DNA of 64,000 bases, from NCBI RefSeq assembly GCF_004009905.1, contig NZ_ML136875.1:54607-118606 (forward strand), given 5' to 3'. Position numbers and translations under genes: made by a program. The first letter of the stretch is position 1, and each line of letters opens with the position of its first letter. Source of the DNA: Lactobacillus xujianguonis. Its GTDB lineage: Bacteria; Bacillota; Bacilli; Lactobacillales; Lactobacillaceae. This document shows positions 13,923 through 22,624 of the stretch, one piece after another. The notes beneath the pieces were generated by a model that was given only the letters and a program-made list of their open reading frames with translations, had not been told where the DNA came from and did no database searches.

Positions 13923-15413
13923 ATGCAAAGGAAAAATAGTTTCAAAGTTGTGATGGCTACTGCTGCTTTGTTAATGGGTGGTGTATTAATTAGTACTACT
14001 AGTAATAAAGCTGATGCTAAGAGTTTTAGCAAGGCAGTAACCAAGATTGCAGGTAATGGTAATTATGCCATTTACCACAAGGTATCTAGTAATGGTGCAT
14101 CAGGTAAGTTTACTTCTACCAAATACTTTAAGCATGGTCAAATTCAATCCAAGCGTTATGTTTCAACTAAGAAGGGTAACTTCTGGGACATTTATGTTGA
14201 TGGGCGCCATGTTGGTTGGGTAAATCAAAACTTCTTTGCCCGTAACCAGATTTCCGTAGCTCCAGAAATCTCTCTAGTTAATAATTCAAATTACTCATTT
14301 CCAACCAGAGATGCGGTTAATTATGTAACTGATAGTCAAGGTACAGCTGTTAACCCAAGCCAAGTACATGTTTCTAAAGCTTATGTAAATACAGCTACAA
14401 CAGTTGAATATAGTTATGGTAAAGCTAAGGCTAGTGCTAATATTAAAATTTATAACAGTCAAGATGTTGCCGCATCTAAAACCCCAGAAGCAGGTTTTAA
14501 GAGTACTAGCACTTGGACGGGTGGTTCTAAGGGTTCTTCAAGAAATTGGAATCGGGCACATGGTTACCGCTCGGAAACTTCAGGCAATACCTTTAAGGGA
14601 AATGGCTTGACTTTAAAAACTAGACTTTTCCAACCTAGATTTGTTAGTCTTGGTTATGGACAAGCTGGCGATCAAATGGGACAAGTTGGGGTAATTCCAG
14701 AAGGTATTACTGTTAATGGCAATGATTTTGTGACTTCGATGTTTACTAGTAGCAGTAGTCAATTTGGTCACCTTGTTTCTTATAATTTAAGCGCAATTAA
14801 AAGTAAGACTGCTGCACAAAACTTAACAACTATGAGTTGGAATAGCTTTAAGTCATATGCTCAGAACATCAAAGTTAGTCCGTATATTAAATTAGGTCAT
14901 GGTCAATCACTAGGTTCAACAAGTTCTTCAATTTATGTCATGGCTAATGATAATAATTATAATAATGGTCCAAAATCTGAAGAAATTTTCCAAATTAGTA
15001 AGAGTGATATGAAGATTAAGAAGATTTGGACTTTTAGAATTGCAAGTAACCGCTATATTCATAACGCAACGTTTGTTGGCGATAATACGATGTATGCCTT
15101 GTTCCACAATGGCGGACACAATAGTTATGAATATTGGAAATTAACTAGAAATGGCGATGAATGGAGAGCTGAAGAAGTAGGAGCTACTCAAGGCAGATTT
15201 ATTACCAATTCACCAGTACAAGGCTTTGCTTATGCTGGTGGGGACTTCTTCATTGGATTTAACGACTACATTTTCCGTGTAAACGAAAGCGGTAAGGCAA
15301 AGCAGCGCTACCATTTTAACACTCGCAGGGAAATTGAAGGTATGTCTGGCAATGGTTCTAACTTATTCGTTCAATTTGCTCAAAGAGCAGAATTAACAAA
15401 AGGCAGAATTTAA
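13923..15413 (+). CDS. secreted SH3/GW-like domain protein, propeller-like C-terminus
   Basis: A 496-residue exported protein. The signal peptide is MQRKNSFKVVMATAALLMGGVLISTTSNKADAKS with likely cleavage near ADA. Residues ~45-105 form an SH3/GW-like wall-binding unit (YVSTKKGNFWDIYVDGRHVGWVN). The rest (about 250-496) has recurring GYGQAGDQ-, GHGQSLG- and SNRYIHNATF-type segments that suggest a beta-propeller, similar in style to helveticin-J-like class III bacteriocins. That match is weak and by eye. It has its own terminator at 15441. Codon use is more chromosomal than the plasmid genes before it, so the gene may be older host cargo. Confidence 0.65.
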   Translation: MQRKNSFKVVMATAALLMGGVLISTTSNKADAKSFSKAVTKIAGNGNYAIYHKVSSNGASGKFTSTKYFKHGQIQSKRYVSTKKGNFWDIYVDGRHVGWVNQNFFARNQISVAPEISLVNNSNYSFPTRDAVNYVTDSQGTAVNPSQVHVSKAYVNTATTVEYSYGKAKASANIKIYNSQDVAASKTPEAGFKSTSTWTGGSKGSSRNWNRAHGYRSETSGNTFKGNGLTLKTRLFQPRFVSLGYGQAGDQMGQVGVIPEGITVNGNDFVTSMFTSSSSQFGHLVSYNLSAIKSKTAAQNLTTMSWNSFKSYAQNIKVSPYIKLGHGQSLGSTSSSIYVMANDNNYNNGPKSEEIFQISKSDMKIKKIWTFRIASNRYIHNATFVGDNTMYALFHNGGHNSYEYWKLTRNGDEWRAEEVGATQGRFITNSPVQGFAYAGGDFFIGFNDYIFRVNESGKAKQRYHFNTRREIEGMSGNGSNLFVQFAQRAELTKGRI

Positions 15414-15440
15414 AAGCAAAATCTTTACTTAATGATATAA

Positions 15441-15479
15441 GGCACTCATCGAAAAAGTTTATTCGGTGAGTGCCTTTTT
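15441..15479 (+). terminator. intrinsic terminator after secreted protein gene
   Basis: GGCACTCATCGA/TCGGTGAGTGCC (12 bp, one G-U) with T5. Confidence 0.88.
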
Positions 15480-15530
15480 AATTGAAATAAGTGTTATGAG
15501 AAAAACAGATATTTTCTGAAAGACTTAAAT

Positions 15531-15566
15531 AACCGTCTCAGTATCACGGCTACTAAGACGGCTTTT
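15531..15566 (+). terminator. weaker terminator-like hairpin
   Basis: CCGTCT/AGACGG with a 17-nt loop, then CTTTT. It lies in the 277-bp gap before the Fic gene, where a TATAAT at about 15606 may be that gene's -10 box. Confidence 0.45.
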
Positions 15567-15689
15567 AAGTACACTATCACTGGGCAAGCTATTATGCAAG
15601 ATGTTATAATGTAATTACTAAAATATCAACGTTATGGCTAATTAATAGGTATAATAAATACCTATTAAATTAAAAAGAAGGGATAAATT

Positions 15690-16517
15690 ATGTTAAAGTA
15701 TCCGCAAGAATATTTGAATGACGTAATGGTTAGATTTGCTTATAATTCAAATGCTATTGAAGGAAATACTCTTACATTAGGAGAAACTAGAGCGGTCATT
15801 CTTAATAGTACTATAACCACTACTGGTATTGGTAATTATAGTCTTAGGGATATTTATGCCGCTGACAATCAAAAAGATGCTTTTAATGATTTGATCTATT
15901 TAGCTAATAATAATGAGCCATTAAATATGGATAATTTGTTTAAGCTACAGTTTGATTTAACCAAAAACACAATAGCTAGTGCTGGTAAATTTAAAACTAA
16001 CGATAATTATATTCAAGGGACAGATGTAAAAACCGCTCCTCGTGCTTTAACTCATAGTTTAGTTCAAGAATGGATTGATAACACTAACTATCGGTTAGAT
16101 CATGCTAAAAATAATGATGAGATTTTAGAAACTTTACTTGATACGCATATTCAGTTTGAACGTCTCCATCCTTTTGATGATGGTAATGGTCGCACAGGAC
16201 GGGAAATTATCAATTTTGAATTAGCTAAACATGAAATGCCTTTTCTAGTAATTAAAAAATCTGATCGCACACTTTATATGCAAAATTTAGCCGACCAAAA
16301 TGTTGTTGGATTAATGAAATATGCTAAAAGGGTTATGAGTGAAGAACAAAAACGCTATTCCACATATTTAACTAAAGATATACAACAAGAAAAGTTTTAT
16401 AAGAGACAAATAGAAGAAATGGATAAAGAAACATTTTCTGCCAATGAAATCAAGAAGATAAGACGAAAACAGGCAGAAGAAAGATATTTGAATAATAATG
16501 GTATGGATCTAGAATAA
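15690..16517 (+). CDS. Fic-domain protein with N-terminal inhibitory helix
   Basis: A 275-residue Fic protein that would modify target proteins with a nucleotide (usually AMP from ATP). The Fic motif HPFDDGNGRTGR starts at catalytic H160. The inhibitory motif S-x-x-x-E-G-N is at S20, E24, G25, N26, in the same chain, which makes this a self-inhibited (class II) Fic rather than a toxin needing a separate antitoxin. The C-terminal tail is basic and helical. It lies at the end of the mobile region, just before a relic attachment site, so it is probably cargo. The target is unknown. Confidence 0.88.
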   Translation: MLKYPQEYLNDVMVRFAYNSNAIEGNTLTLGETRAVILNSTITTTGIGNYSLRDIYAADNQKDAFNDLIYLANNNEPLNMDNLFKLQFDLTKNTIASAGKFKTNDNYIQGTDVKTAPRALTHSLVQEWIDNTNYRLDHAKNNDEILETLLDTHIQFERLHPFDDGNGRTGREIINFELAKHEMPFLVIKKSDRTLYMQNLADQNVVGLMKYAKRVMSEEQKRYSTYLTKDIQQEKFYKRQIEEMDKETFSANEIKKIRRKQAEERYLNNNGMDLE

Positions 16518-16578
16518 TCAAGCTTTTTAGTGCCCTTAAAGGTGAGTTTTTATTTATAGTTTGTTTTTTGTTAAAAAA

Positions 16579-16702
16579 GCATCCAAAAAGGTATCCAACT
16601 TCAAAATTAACCAAAAACAACCAACATTAAAATGGCGTATTTTCGCTATTTAGGGATATCTAAAATCAACAAAAATCACAGTGATCTCTCCTCATCTCCA
16701 TA
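16579..16702 (+). other. relic attachment-site region with arm-type repeats
   Basis: The 343-bp gap after the Fic gene holds GCATCCAA (16579) and GTATCCAA (16591), spaced 12 bp like integrase arm sites, then noncoding AT-rich DNA, then CTCATCTCCATAG (16691-16703), which resembles the 3' end of a tRNA or tmRNA gene. It looks like an attR whose integrase gene is gone or lies elsewhere. No second copy of the end sequence is in the window to confirm this. Confidence 0.35.
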
Positions 16703-16705
16703 GAG

Positions 16706-16740
16706 AAAAGCCTGTAGGTATTGATCCTACAGGCTTTTTT
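16706..16740 (+). terminator. intrinsic terminator
   Basis: AAAAGCCTGTAGG/CCTACAGGCTTTT with a T-run. Confidence 0.88.
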
Positions 16741-16859
16741 ATTTTAGTAACTATAACAATTAATTATAAAAAGCTAAATAAAATAAGTATTAAACATTCT
16801 TAAATGAGTCCCATATAATATTTTTAGTAACTAAGATCAAACGAGTAAAAGGGGAAGCA

Positions 16860-17746
16860 ATGGAAATTACAAATCAATACTTTGAAGGTGAAAGAATTTT
16901 ATATGGGTTAACTGATGCCAAATTAAGTGGCGTAACTTTCGGTCAAGGAGAATCACCTTTAAAAGAAGCTAAAATATTGAATTAAGTGACGCAATCTTTA
17001 AGTGGAAATATCCTTTGTGGTATGACGAAAATGTAAAAGTCGATAATACTACTTTTGAAACTATGTCTCGTAGTGGAATTTGGTATACCAAGCATATTGA
17101 AATTAATCATTCTGCTTTGCAAGCACCTAAATTATTTAGAAGAGCTGAAGATATTAAACTCGATCATGTTCATTTTGCTGATGCAGAAGAAACAATGTGG
17201 ACTTGTAAAGATATTCGAATTACTAATAGTCAGATCAATGGGGATTATTTCGGAAAAGATTCAGAAAATATTTATTTAGATCACGTGAGTGTAGTAGGTA
17301 ATTATGTCTTTGATGGTGGTAAAAACATTGAAGTTCATAACTCAACTTTCGTTTCCAAAGATGCCTTTTGGAATTGTGAAAATGTGACGATTTATGATTC
17401 GACTATTGATGGTGAATACTTAGCATGGAATACCAAGAATCTAAAATTGATTAATTGTACAATTGAAAGTGATCAAGGATTAAATTATATTGATCAACTT
17501 GTTATCAAAAATAGTAAATTAATACATACTGATTTGGCCTTTGAATACGTTTCAAATGTGGATGCTGAAATCACTACTAAGATTGATAGTGTTAAGAATC
17601 CAATTTCAGGTACGATTACGGCACCAGCAATTGGAACTTTAATCATGGATGCAAATAAAATTGATCCTGCCAAAACCAAAATTAATTGCCAGAAAATTGG
17701 CAAAAAATTAACGCAATCAGATACCAATCAAACAGCTAAGGACTAG
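16860..17746 (+). pseudogene. DUF3737 family gene with one-base frameshift
   Basis: ATG 16860 has AAGGGGAAG upstream and encodes the usual DUF3737 start (MEITNQYFEGERILYGLTDA, then LSGVTFGQGESPLKEAK). The frame hits TAA at 16983. Another frame continues the family sequence (IELSDAIFKWKYPLWYDENVKV) to 17746. Adding one A to the AAAA run at 16971-16974 restores a protein of about 295 residues. The protein is made of short repeating beta strands typical of a right-handed beta helix. Function of the family is unknown. The next gene starts within 10 bp, so the pair was probably an operon. Confidence 0.75.
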
Positions 17747-17754
17747 TGATATGT

Positions 17755-18918
17755 ATGAAATATGATTTTGAAAATGCACCGGATCGTTCTCAAACTGATT
17801 CAGTGAAATGGGATGTGCAACCAGGTGAACTGCCAATGTGGATTGCTGATATGGATTTTAAAACCGCACCAGAAATCGTTACTGCTATGCAGCAAAAAAT
17901 TGCTCTAGGGGCTTTTGGTTATGAATGGCCACAAGCTGATTATTTCAAGGCAGTTGCTGATTGGTATGAAAGTGAGCATCATCAGCGTCCAGAGTTAGAG
18001 TGGATGATTTTTACTACTGGAGTAGTTCCAGCTATTTCATCAATTGTGCGTCGAGTTTCTCATATAGGTGATAATGTACTGGTTCAAGAGCCAGTTTATA
18101 ATATTTTTTATAATTCAATTTTGAACAATGGTCGCCATGTTTTGTCAAGTGATCTAGTTTTTGATGGTGAAGAATACCATATTGACTGGGCTGATTTGGA
18201 ACAAAAAATGGCAGATCCGCTGACTACTTTGATGATTTTTTGTAATCCCCATAATCCGATTGGTAAAGTCTGGACTAGGGATGAAGTGCAACGGATTGCA
18301 GATTTGTGTGCTAAGCATCACGTAGTTTTACTGTCAGATGAAATTCATGGCGATTTAGTTAGAGAAGGGCAAGACTATACGCCAGCTTTTGCAGTTAAAG
18401 ATGCTAGTCAAAAACAAATTATTTCTTTAGTGTCACCAAGCAAAACCTTTAATGTAGCAGCTTTGCATGCTGCGACAGCCATTGTGCCCAATGAAAATTT
18501 ACGTAATATGGTTAATCGTGGGCTCAACAGTGACGAAGTGGCGGAACCAAATCTGCTAGCTATTCCAGCCACAATTGCAGCTTATGAACATGGACATGCC
18601 TGGCTGCAAGAATTAAAGCAGCAGTTGCGAGAGAATTTTGCTTACGCTAGTGATTTTATTCAAAAAAATCTTCCCGCTATTCAAGTAATTAAAGGAACTG
18701 CTACTTATTTGTTGTGGCTGGATACGGCGCAAGTAGCAGCTGATTCTGAACTGTTAGCTGATTTTATTCGAAAAGAAACTGGCTTAATTGTCTCTGCGGG
18801 AAATATTTATCGTGGTAATGGTCGTAACTTCATCAGAATTAATTTAGCGTGTCCGTTAAAAATGGTGAAGGACGGAATGCAACGGTTAGCTACAGGAATT
18901 AATAAGTATAATAACTAG
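17755..18918 (+). CDS. patB: PatB/MalY-type PLP C-S lyase
   Basis: A 387-residue fold-type I PLP enzyme of the PatB/MalY class, which cleaves cystathionine or cysteine to pyruvate, ammonia and a thiol. The opening (YDFENAPDRSQTDSVKWD), ELPMWIADMDFKTAP and FCNPHNPIGKVW are class hallmarks, and K230 in SPSKTFN is the PLP lysine. ATG 17755 is preferred to GTG 17746, which is too close to AAGGA at 17738. It follows the DUF3737 gene almost directly and no terminator is seen between them. An aminotransferase function is the usual alternative label. Confidence 0.85.
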   Translation: MKYDFENAPDRSQTDSVKWDVQPGELPMWIADMDFKTAPEIVTAMQQKIALGAFGYEWPQADYFKAVADWYESEHHQRPELEWMIFTTGVVPAISSIVRRVSHIGDNVLVQEPVYNIFYNSILNNGRHVLSSDLVFDGEEYHIDWADLEQKMADPLTTLMIFCNPHNPIGKVWTRDEVQRIADLCAKHHVVLLSDEIHGDLVREGQDYTPAFAVKDASQKQIISLVSPSKTFNVAALHAATAIVPNENLRNMVNRGLNSDEVAEPNLLAIPATIAAYEHGHAWLQELKQQLRENFAYASDFIQKNLPAIQVIKGTATYLLWLDTAQVAADSELLADFIRKETGLIVSAGNIYRGNGRNFIRINLACPLKMVKDGMQRLATGINKYNN

Positions 18919-19011
18919 CTTTACATACGCTGTTAAAGTTTTACATAAGGTTAAGAAAAGGGTTTCATTTAGTCACTCGGAAAGTATATACTTTACGTGA
19001 GGTGATTTTAG

Positions 19012-19983
19012 ATGGAACCAATTTTTTTAACACCATATTTCAGACCCAAAATTTGGGGTGGACGTAAATTAGATACAATTTTTCATTATGATATTCCTGC
19101 AGGAAAAGTCGGTGAAGCTTGGATTATTTCTGGTTATAAAGATGATGCTTCCACAGTAAACGCTGGTTCATTGAAGGGAAAGTCATTACGGGATGTTTAT
19201 CATGAACATCCCGTAATGTTTGGTAATCCCAAAGCTAAGGAATTTCCATTGCTAGTAAAATTCCTAGATGCCAACGACAATCTTTCAGTGCAAGTGCATC
19301 CAGATGATGATTATGCAAGAAAAGTCGAACATGATTCTGGTAAGACTGAAAGTTGGTATGTCATGCAAGCTGATCCTGGTGCTTACTTAATTTATGGTCA
19401 TCATGCCAAAAGTCGTGAAGAATTAGCTGATATGATTCACAAGGGTGAGTGGGATAAGTTATTGCGCAAAGTCCCAATTAAAGCTGGTGACTTCTTCTAT
19501 GTTCCAGCTGGCACAATTCATGCTTTAACTAAAGGTAGCTTGGTAATCGAAACTCAGCAATCAAGTGACGTGACTTACAGATTATATGATTATGACCGTG
19601 TTGATCAAAAGACAGGTAAGAAGCGGGAACTTCATACGCAAAAGTCAATTGATGTGACGACCGTGCCACATGTTGATCCTAAGCTGAATGTTCATACTGA
19701 ACAACAGCAAGATGCCGAGATTAAGACCTTAGTTGAGCCGCCAATTTCACCACACTTCTATTTGTGGCAGATCGATCTTGATGGTACTTGGAAGACGGGA
19801 CTAAAGAATCATCCATACCTACTTGTTTCAGTAATCAAGGGTGAAGGTAAATTAAAAGTTGGCGATCAAGCATATGATTTAAAGCTAGGGATCAATTTAA
19901 TTATTCCAAATGAGATGAAGAATTTCACTTTCACTGGTAAAATGAGAATCGTAATGTCAGCTCCGGGTGAAGCAGACGCATAA
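19012..19983 (+). CDS. manA: mannose-6-phosphate isomerase, class I
   Basis: A 323-residue zinc enzyme interconverting mannose-6-phosphate and fructose-6-phosphate, the usual size for the Firmicute form. Visible metal-site motifs are SVQVHPDDDYA and the later GTIHAL, and FLTPYFRPKIWGGRKL is the family N-terminus. GAGGTG precedes the ATG. The upstream gap includes a short palindrome AAAGTATATACTTT at about 18978-18991 that could be part of a promoter. The next gene follows 27 bp later. The isomerase feeds mannose and polysaccharide precursors. Confidence 0.92.
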   Translation: MEPIFLTPYFRPKIWGGRKLDTIFHYDIPAGKVGEAWIISGYKDDASTVNAGSLKGKSLRDVYHEHPVMFGNPKAKEFPLLVKFLDANDNLSVQVHPDDDYARKVEHDSGKTESWYVMQADPGAYLIYGHHAKSREELADMIHKGEWDKLLRKVPIKAGDFFYVPAGTIHALTKGSLVIETQQSSDVTYRLYDYDRVDQKTGKKRELHTQKSIDVTTVPHVDPKLNVHTEQQQDAEIKTLVEPPISPHFYLWQIDLDGTWKTGLKNHPYLLVSVIKGEGKLKVGDQAYDLKLGINLIIPNEMKNFTFTGKMRIVMSAPGEADA

Positions 19984-20010
19984 ATTCTCAAAAAGAGGAA
20001 GCGAAAAATA

Positions 20011-20400
20011 GTGATTTATGTTGCATGTGGTAGTTTAATGATAGTAGTAGGTCTATTTTGGCTCGTTATCCCAGCGAGAAAGCCTAATCCTTTATATGGG
20101 TATTTCTCATTTTTGGCGCGAGTTAATCAGGCGAGTTTCAAATTTGCACAAAAGCGGGCAAGCTTATACTTTATGCTATTTGGACTAATACAGGTATTAT
20201 TGGGCTTATTAATTCATTTTTTGCAATGGGATCGCTATTTTCTTGTTTGGCTATTAACTTTTTATTTCTTTATCTTGTTTTCAATTATTTGGACTGAAAA
20301 AAGTTTACAAAAATTTCTCCGTGGGCGCGGTGAATTGCCTCATGATTATGTCGAACCCGATAAAGTTAAGCATACTAGAACAAAGGGATTTAAGGATTAA
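20011..20400 (+). CDS. SdpI/DUF3784-like membrane protein
   Basis: A 129-residue protein with a GTG start behind AAGAGGAAG. It has three predicted membrane helices (residues ~1-22, 50-75, 80-100) and a conserved NPLYGYFSFLARVN-x-ASFKFAQK segment that resembles the NxxxGYRT...W..A signature of SdpI/YfhL family proteins. A basic C-terminal tail follows. It starts 27 bp after manA and ends 2 bp before the response-regulator gene, so it may be co-transcribed with the two-component system. Function is not established. Confidence 0.6.
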   Translation: MIYVACGSLMIVVGLFWLVIPARKPNPLYGYFSFLARVNQASFKFAQKRASLYFMLFGLIQVLLGLLIHFLQWDRYFLVWLLTFYFFILFSIIWTEKSLQKFLRGRGELPHDYVEPDKVKHTRTKGFKD

Positions 20401-20402
20401 TT

Positions 20403-21137
20403 ATGGCATTAAATATTTTAATGGTCGAAGATGACAATTCAGTTGCCGAAATGATGGGCATGTTTTTTGAAAAAGAAGGTTGGACGCAAGATGTTGCAGT
20501 CGATGGTGTCGAAGCTGTCGACATGTTTAAAAAGAATGCTAGTAAGTACGATTTGATCACCTTAGATTTAAATCTGCCTAAAAAAGATGGCATTCAAGTT
20601 GCTAAAGAGGTCAGACAAATTTCTCCTACTGTGCCAATTATTATGTTGACGGCAAGAGGTAGTGAGACTGATCAGGTGCTAGGCTTAGGCGTAGGGGCCG
20701 ATGATTATGTGACTAAGCCCTTTAGTCCAATCGCGTTAATTGCAAGAATTAAAGCCTTACACCGCCGAATCATGATGGAAGAAACAAATAATCAACCAGC
20801 CGCAAAAACTAAGAATGAGCACGACTTTGATATTGAAACAAAACATTTGAAGATTTCTAAAGCCCGGCGTGAAGTAATCTTTGATGGTAAGGAAGTTACA
20901 ACCTTAACACCAAAAGAGTTTGATCTCTTATTTACCATGGCTCAAAAACCCAAGCAAGTCTTTTCACGAGAACAATTACTGGAGCTTGTTTGGGGCTATG
21001 AATACTACGGTGAAGAAAGGACGGTTGATGCGCATATTAAAAAGTTGCGTCAAAAATTAGAAAAATTCGGCTTTCAAGTTATTCAAACCGTCTGGGGCGT
21101 CGGATATAAGTTTGATGATTCGCAGGTTAAAGCATGA
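20403..21137 (+). CDS. OmpR/PhoB-family response regulator
   Basis: A 244-residue two-domain regulator. The receiver domain has the acidic pair E9/D10/D11, phosphorylation site D55 in LITLDLNLP, the Thr of MLTARGS and the Lys of VTKPFSP. A winged-helix DNA-binding domain follows (TLTPKEFDLLFTMAQKPKQVFSREQLLELVWGY). Its last four bases overlap the kinase start (ATGA), which signals translational coupling. The signal is unknown; such systems in lactobacilli often respond to cell-envelope or acid stress. Confidence 0.93.
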   Translation: MALNILMVEDDNSVAEMMGMFFEKEGWTQDVAVDGVEAVDMFKKNASKYDLITLDLNLPKKDGIQVAKEVRQISPTVPIIMLTARGSETDQVLGLGVGADDYVTKPFSPIALIARIKALHRRIMMEETNNQPAAKTKNEHDFDIETKHLKISKARREVIFDGKEVTTLTPKEFDLLFTMAQKPKQVFSREQLLELVWGYEYYGEERTVDAHIKKLRQKLEKFGFQVIQTVWGVGYKFDDSQVKA

Positions 21138-22585
21138 AACTAATTTATCAACATATGTTGAGCTTTCTGCTCATTATTGTCACGACAGTTTCAATTATTG
21201 GCTACGCGGAAATAGATTATATTAAGAATCAGACTTACTCTCAAAATTTCCAACGCATGGAAAGTTATGCGACGACGATTGGTGATTTAGCAACTAGTGA
21301 AAATAATGGTAAGTCGCTATTAAGTGATGACTTTTTAAATAAGTTACGTTTTGTCTTGCAGGGGGACGACGTTAATTTTCGCATTTTTAATGCTCAAAAC
21401 CAGCAGATTTATCCTAAAACAAATGTGCCGATGAGGTTACCGGCGAAAGTCTTTCGAACCCTAAAAGCAGGCAAAGAAATTCAGATTCGTAATAATAATG
21501 TTGAGCGCTATATTGGGCAAACCAAGTCAGCGTATACTGGAGTATTAGTGCCATGGAATCATGGGCCAGGTAACTTGGTTGGTATCATTTGGATTGGTTC
21601 AACGGTGCGTAATGTCGAAAAGCCAATTATGATGGCCAAGCGTAACTTGATCAATGCCTTAATTGTGACAATTATTGTTGGGATTATTTTGAGTTTCTTA
21701 TTAGCTTACTATTCAACTAGCAAGATCAAGCGGCTTTCTAAGGCGACGGAAAAGGTTGCGGCAGGTGATTTCGATGTCCAGATTCCGCATAAAAATAGTG
21801 ATGAAATTGATCATTTAGCAAGTAACTTTAACTATATGGTGCGCAAGCTCAAAAAATCAAATGAAGAAATTGAAGCTCAAGAAAAACGTCGGGATCAGTT
21901 CATGGCTGATGCGGCGCACGAAATGAGAACACCATTGACGACCATTAATGGGATCCTTGAAGGCTTAGAATATGACGCTATTCCGGAAGAGTCTAAGCCA
22001 AAATCGATTGCATTAATGAGTCGTGAAACTAAGCGTTTGATTCGGTTGGTAAATGAAAATCTTGATTATGAAAAGATTCGCAATAATCAGATTATTTTGT
22101 ATAAAACTAAATTTGATGCTGCAAAGGTTCTAAAAGATGTAACTGCGCAGCTGCAACAAAATGCTGCAAAAGCTAATGATCAACTAGAACTACAAGTCAC
22201 TGATGAAATTCCAATTTATGCTGATCAAGATCGTTTTACTCAGATTATGGTTAATTTAATTCAAAATGCCATTCAATTTACGCGCGATGGTAAAATTTTA
22301 GTTACTGGGAAGCGGCTTGAACACGCAGCGCAAATTTCAGTGATTGATAATGGGATTGGAATGAGTGCTGAGCAACGGAAGTATATTTTTGAGCGCTTCT
22401 TTAAAGCTGATCCTTCACGTGCACGGCTAGGTACAGGAGAATCAGGTTTGGGCTTGGCAATCGTTTCTTCATTGATTAAACAGCATGGAGGAAAAATTAC
22501 CGTTACTTCAGAAGAAGGAAAAGGCTCTAACTTCACAATTACGATCTATGATAAAGGTTATGAACAATTTGTAACTGAAAAATAG
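21134..22585 (+). CDS. sensor histidine kinase
   Basis: A 483-residue membrane kinase partnered with the regulator it overlaps. It has a TM1 at about residues 7-25, an extracellular sensor of ~150 residues (including QTKSAYTGVLVPWNHGP), TM2 at about 180-200, a HAMP domain, H262 in the H-box ADAAHEMRTPLT, and N, G1 and G2 boxes (NLIQNAIQF, DNGIGMS, GESGLGLAIV). A bidirectional terminator follows and the next gene is convergent, so the operon ends here. Confidence 0.93.
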   Translation: MKLIYQHMLSFLLIIVTTVSIIGYAEIDYIKNQTYSQNFQRMESYATTIGDLATSENNGKSLLSDDFLNKLRFVLQGDDVNFRIFNAQNQQIYPKTNVPMRLPAKVFRTLKAGKEIQIRNNNVERYIGQTKSAYTGVLVPWNHGPGNLVGIIWIGSTVRNVEKPIMMAKRNLINALIVTIIVGIILSFLLAYYSTSKIKRLSKATEKVAAGDFDVQIPHKNSDEIDHLASNFNYMVRKLKKSNEEIEAQEKRRDQFMADAAHEMRTPLTTINGILEGLEYDAIPEESKPKSIALMSRETKRLIRLVNENLDYEKIRNNQIILYKTKFDAAKVLKDVTAQLQQNAAKANDQLELQVTDEIPIYADQDRFTQIMVNLIQNAIQFTRDGKILVTGKRLEHAAQISVIDNGIGMSAEQRKYIFERFFKADPSRARLGTGESGLGLAIVSSLIKQHGGKITVTSEEGKGSNFTITIYDKGYEQFVTEK

Positions 22586-22624
22586 AAAAAAGGATTTGGA
22601 AATTTTATTTCCAAATCCTTTTTA
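22586..22624. terminator. bidirectional terminator between convergent genes
   Basis: A 14-bp perfect stem (AAGGATTTGGAAAT/ATTTCCAAATCCTT) with A and T runs on both sides serves the kinase (+) and the LTA synthase gene (-), the end of which it overlaps. Confidence 0.9.

Larger units (their letters stand above)
1..16700. mobile_element. integrated plasmid/ICE-derived region (right part)
   Basis: Plasmid functions cluster here: RHH accessory genes, relaxase, TOPRIM primase-like protein, ArdC-like antirestriction protein, topoisomerase III and a ParA/RHH partition pair, nearly all on the + strand with intrinsic terminators between units. No integrase, transposase, plasmid initiator or type IV secretion gene is visible, so the left part must lie outside the window. 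The right limit is placed at a relic attachment-like site near 16.58-16.70 kb, after which ordinary chromosomal genes begin. The boundary is inferred. The region could also be a plasmid carried inside a larger prophage remnant. Confidence 0.55.
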
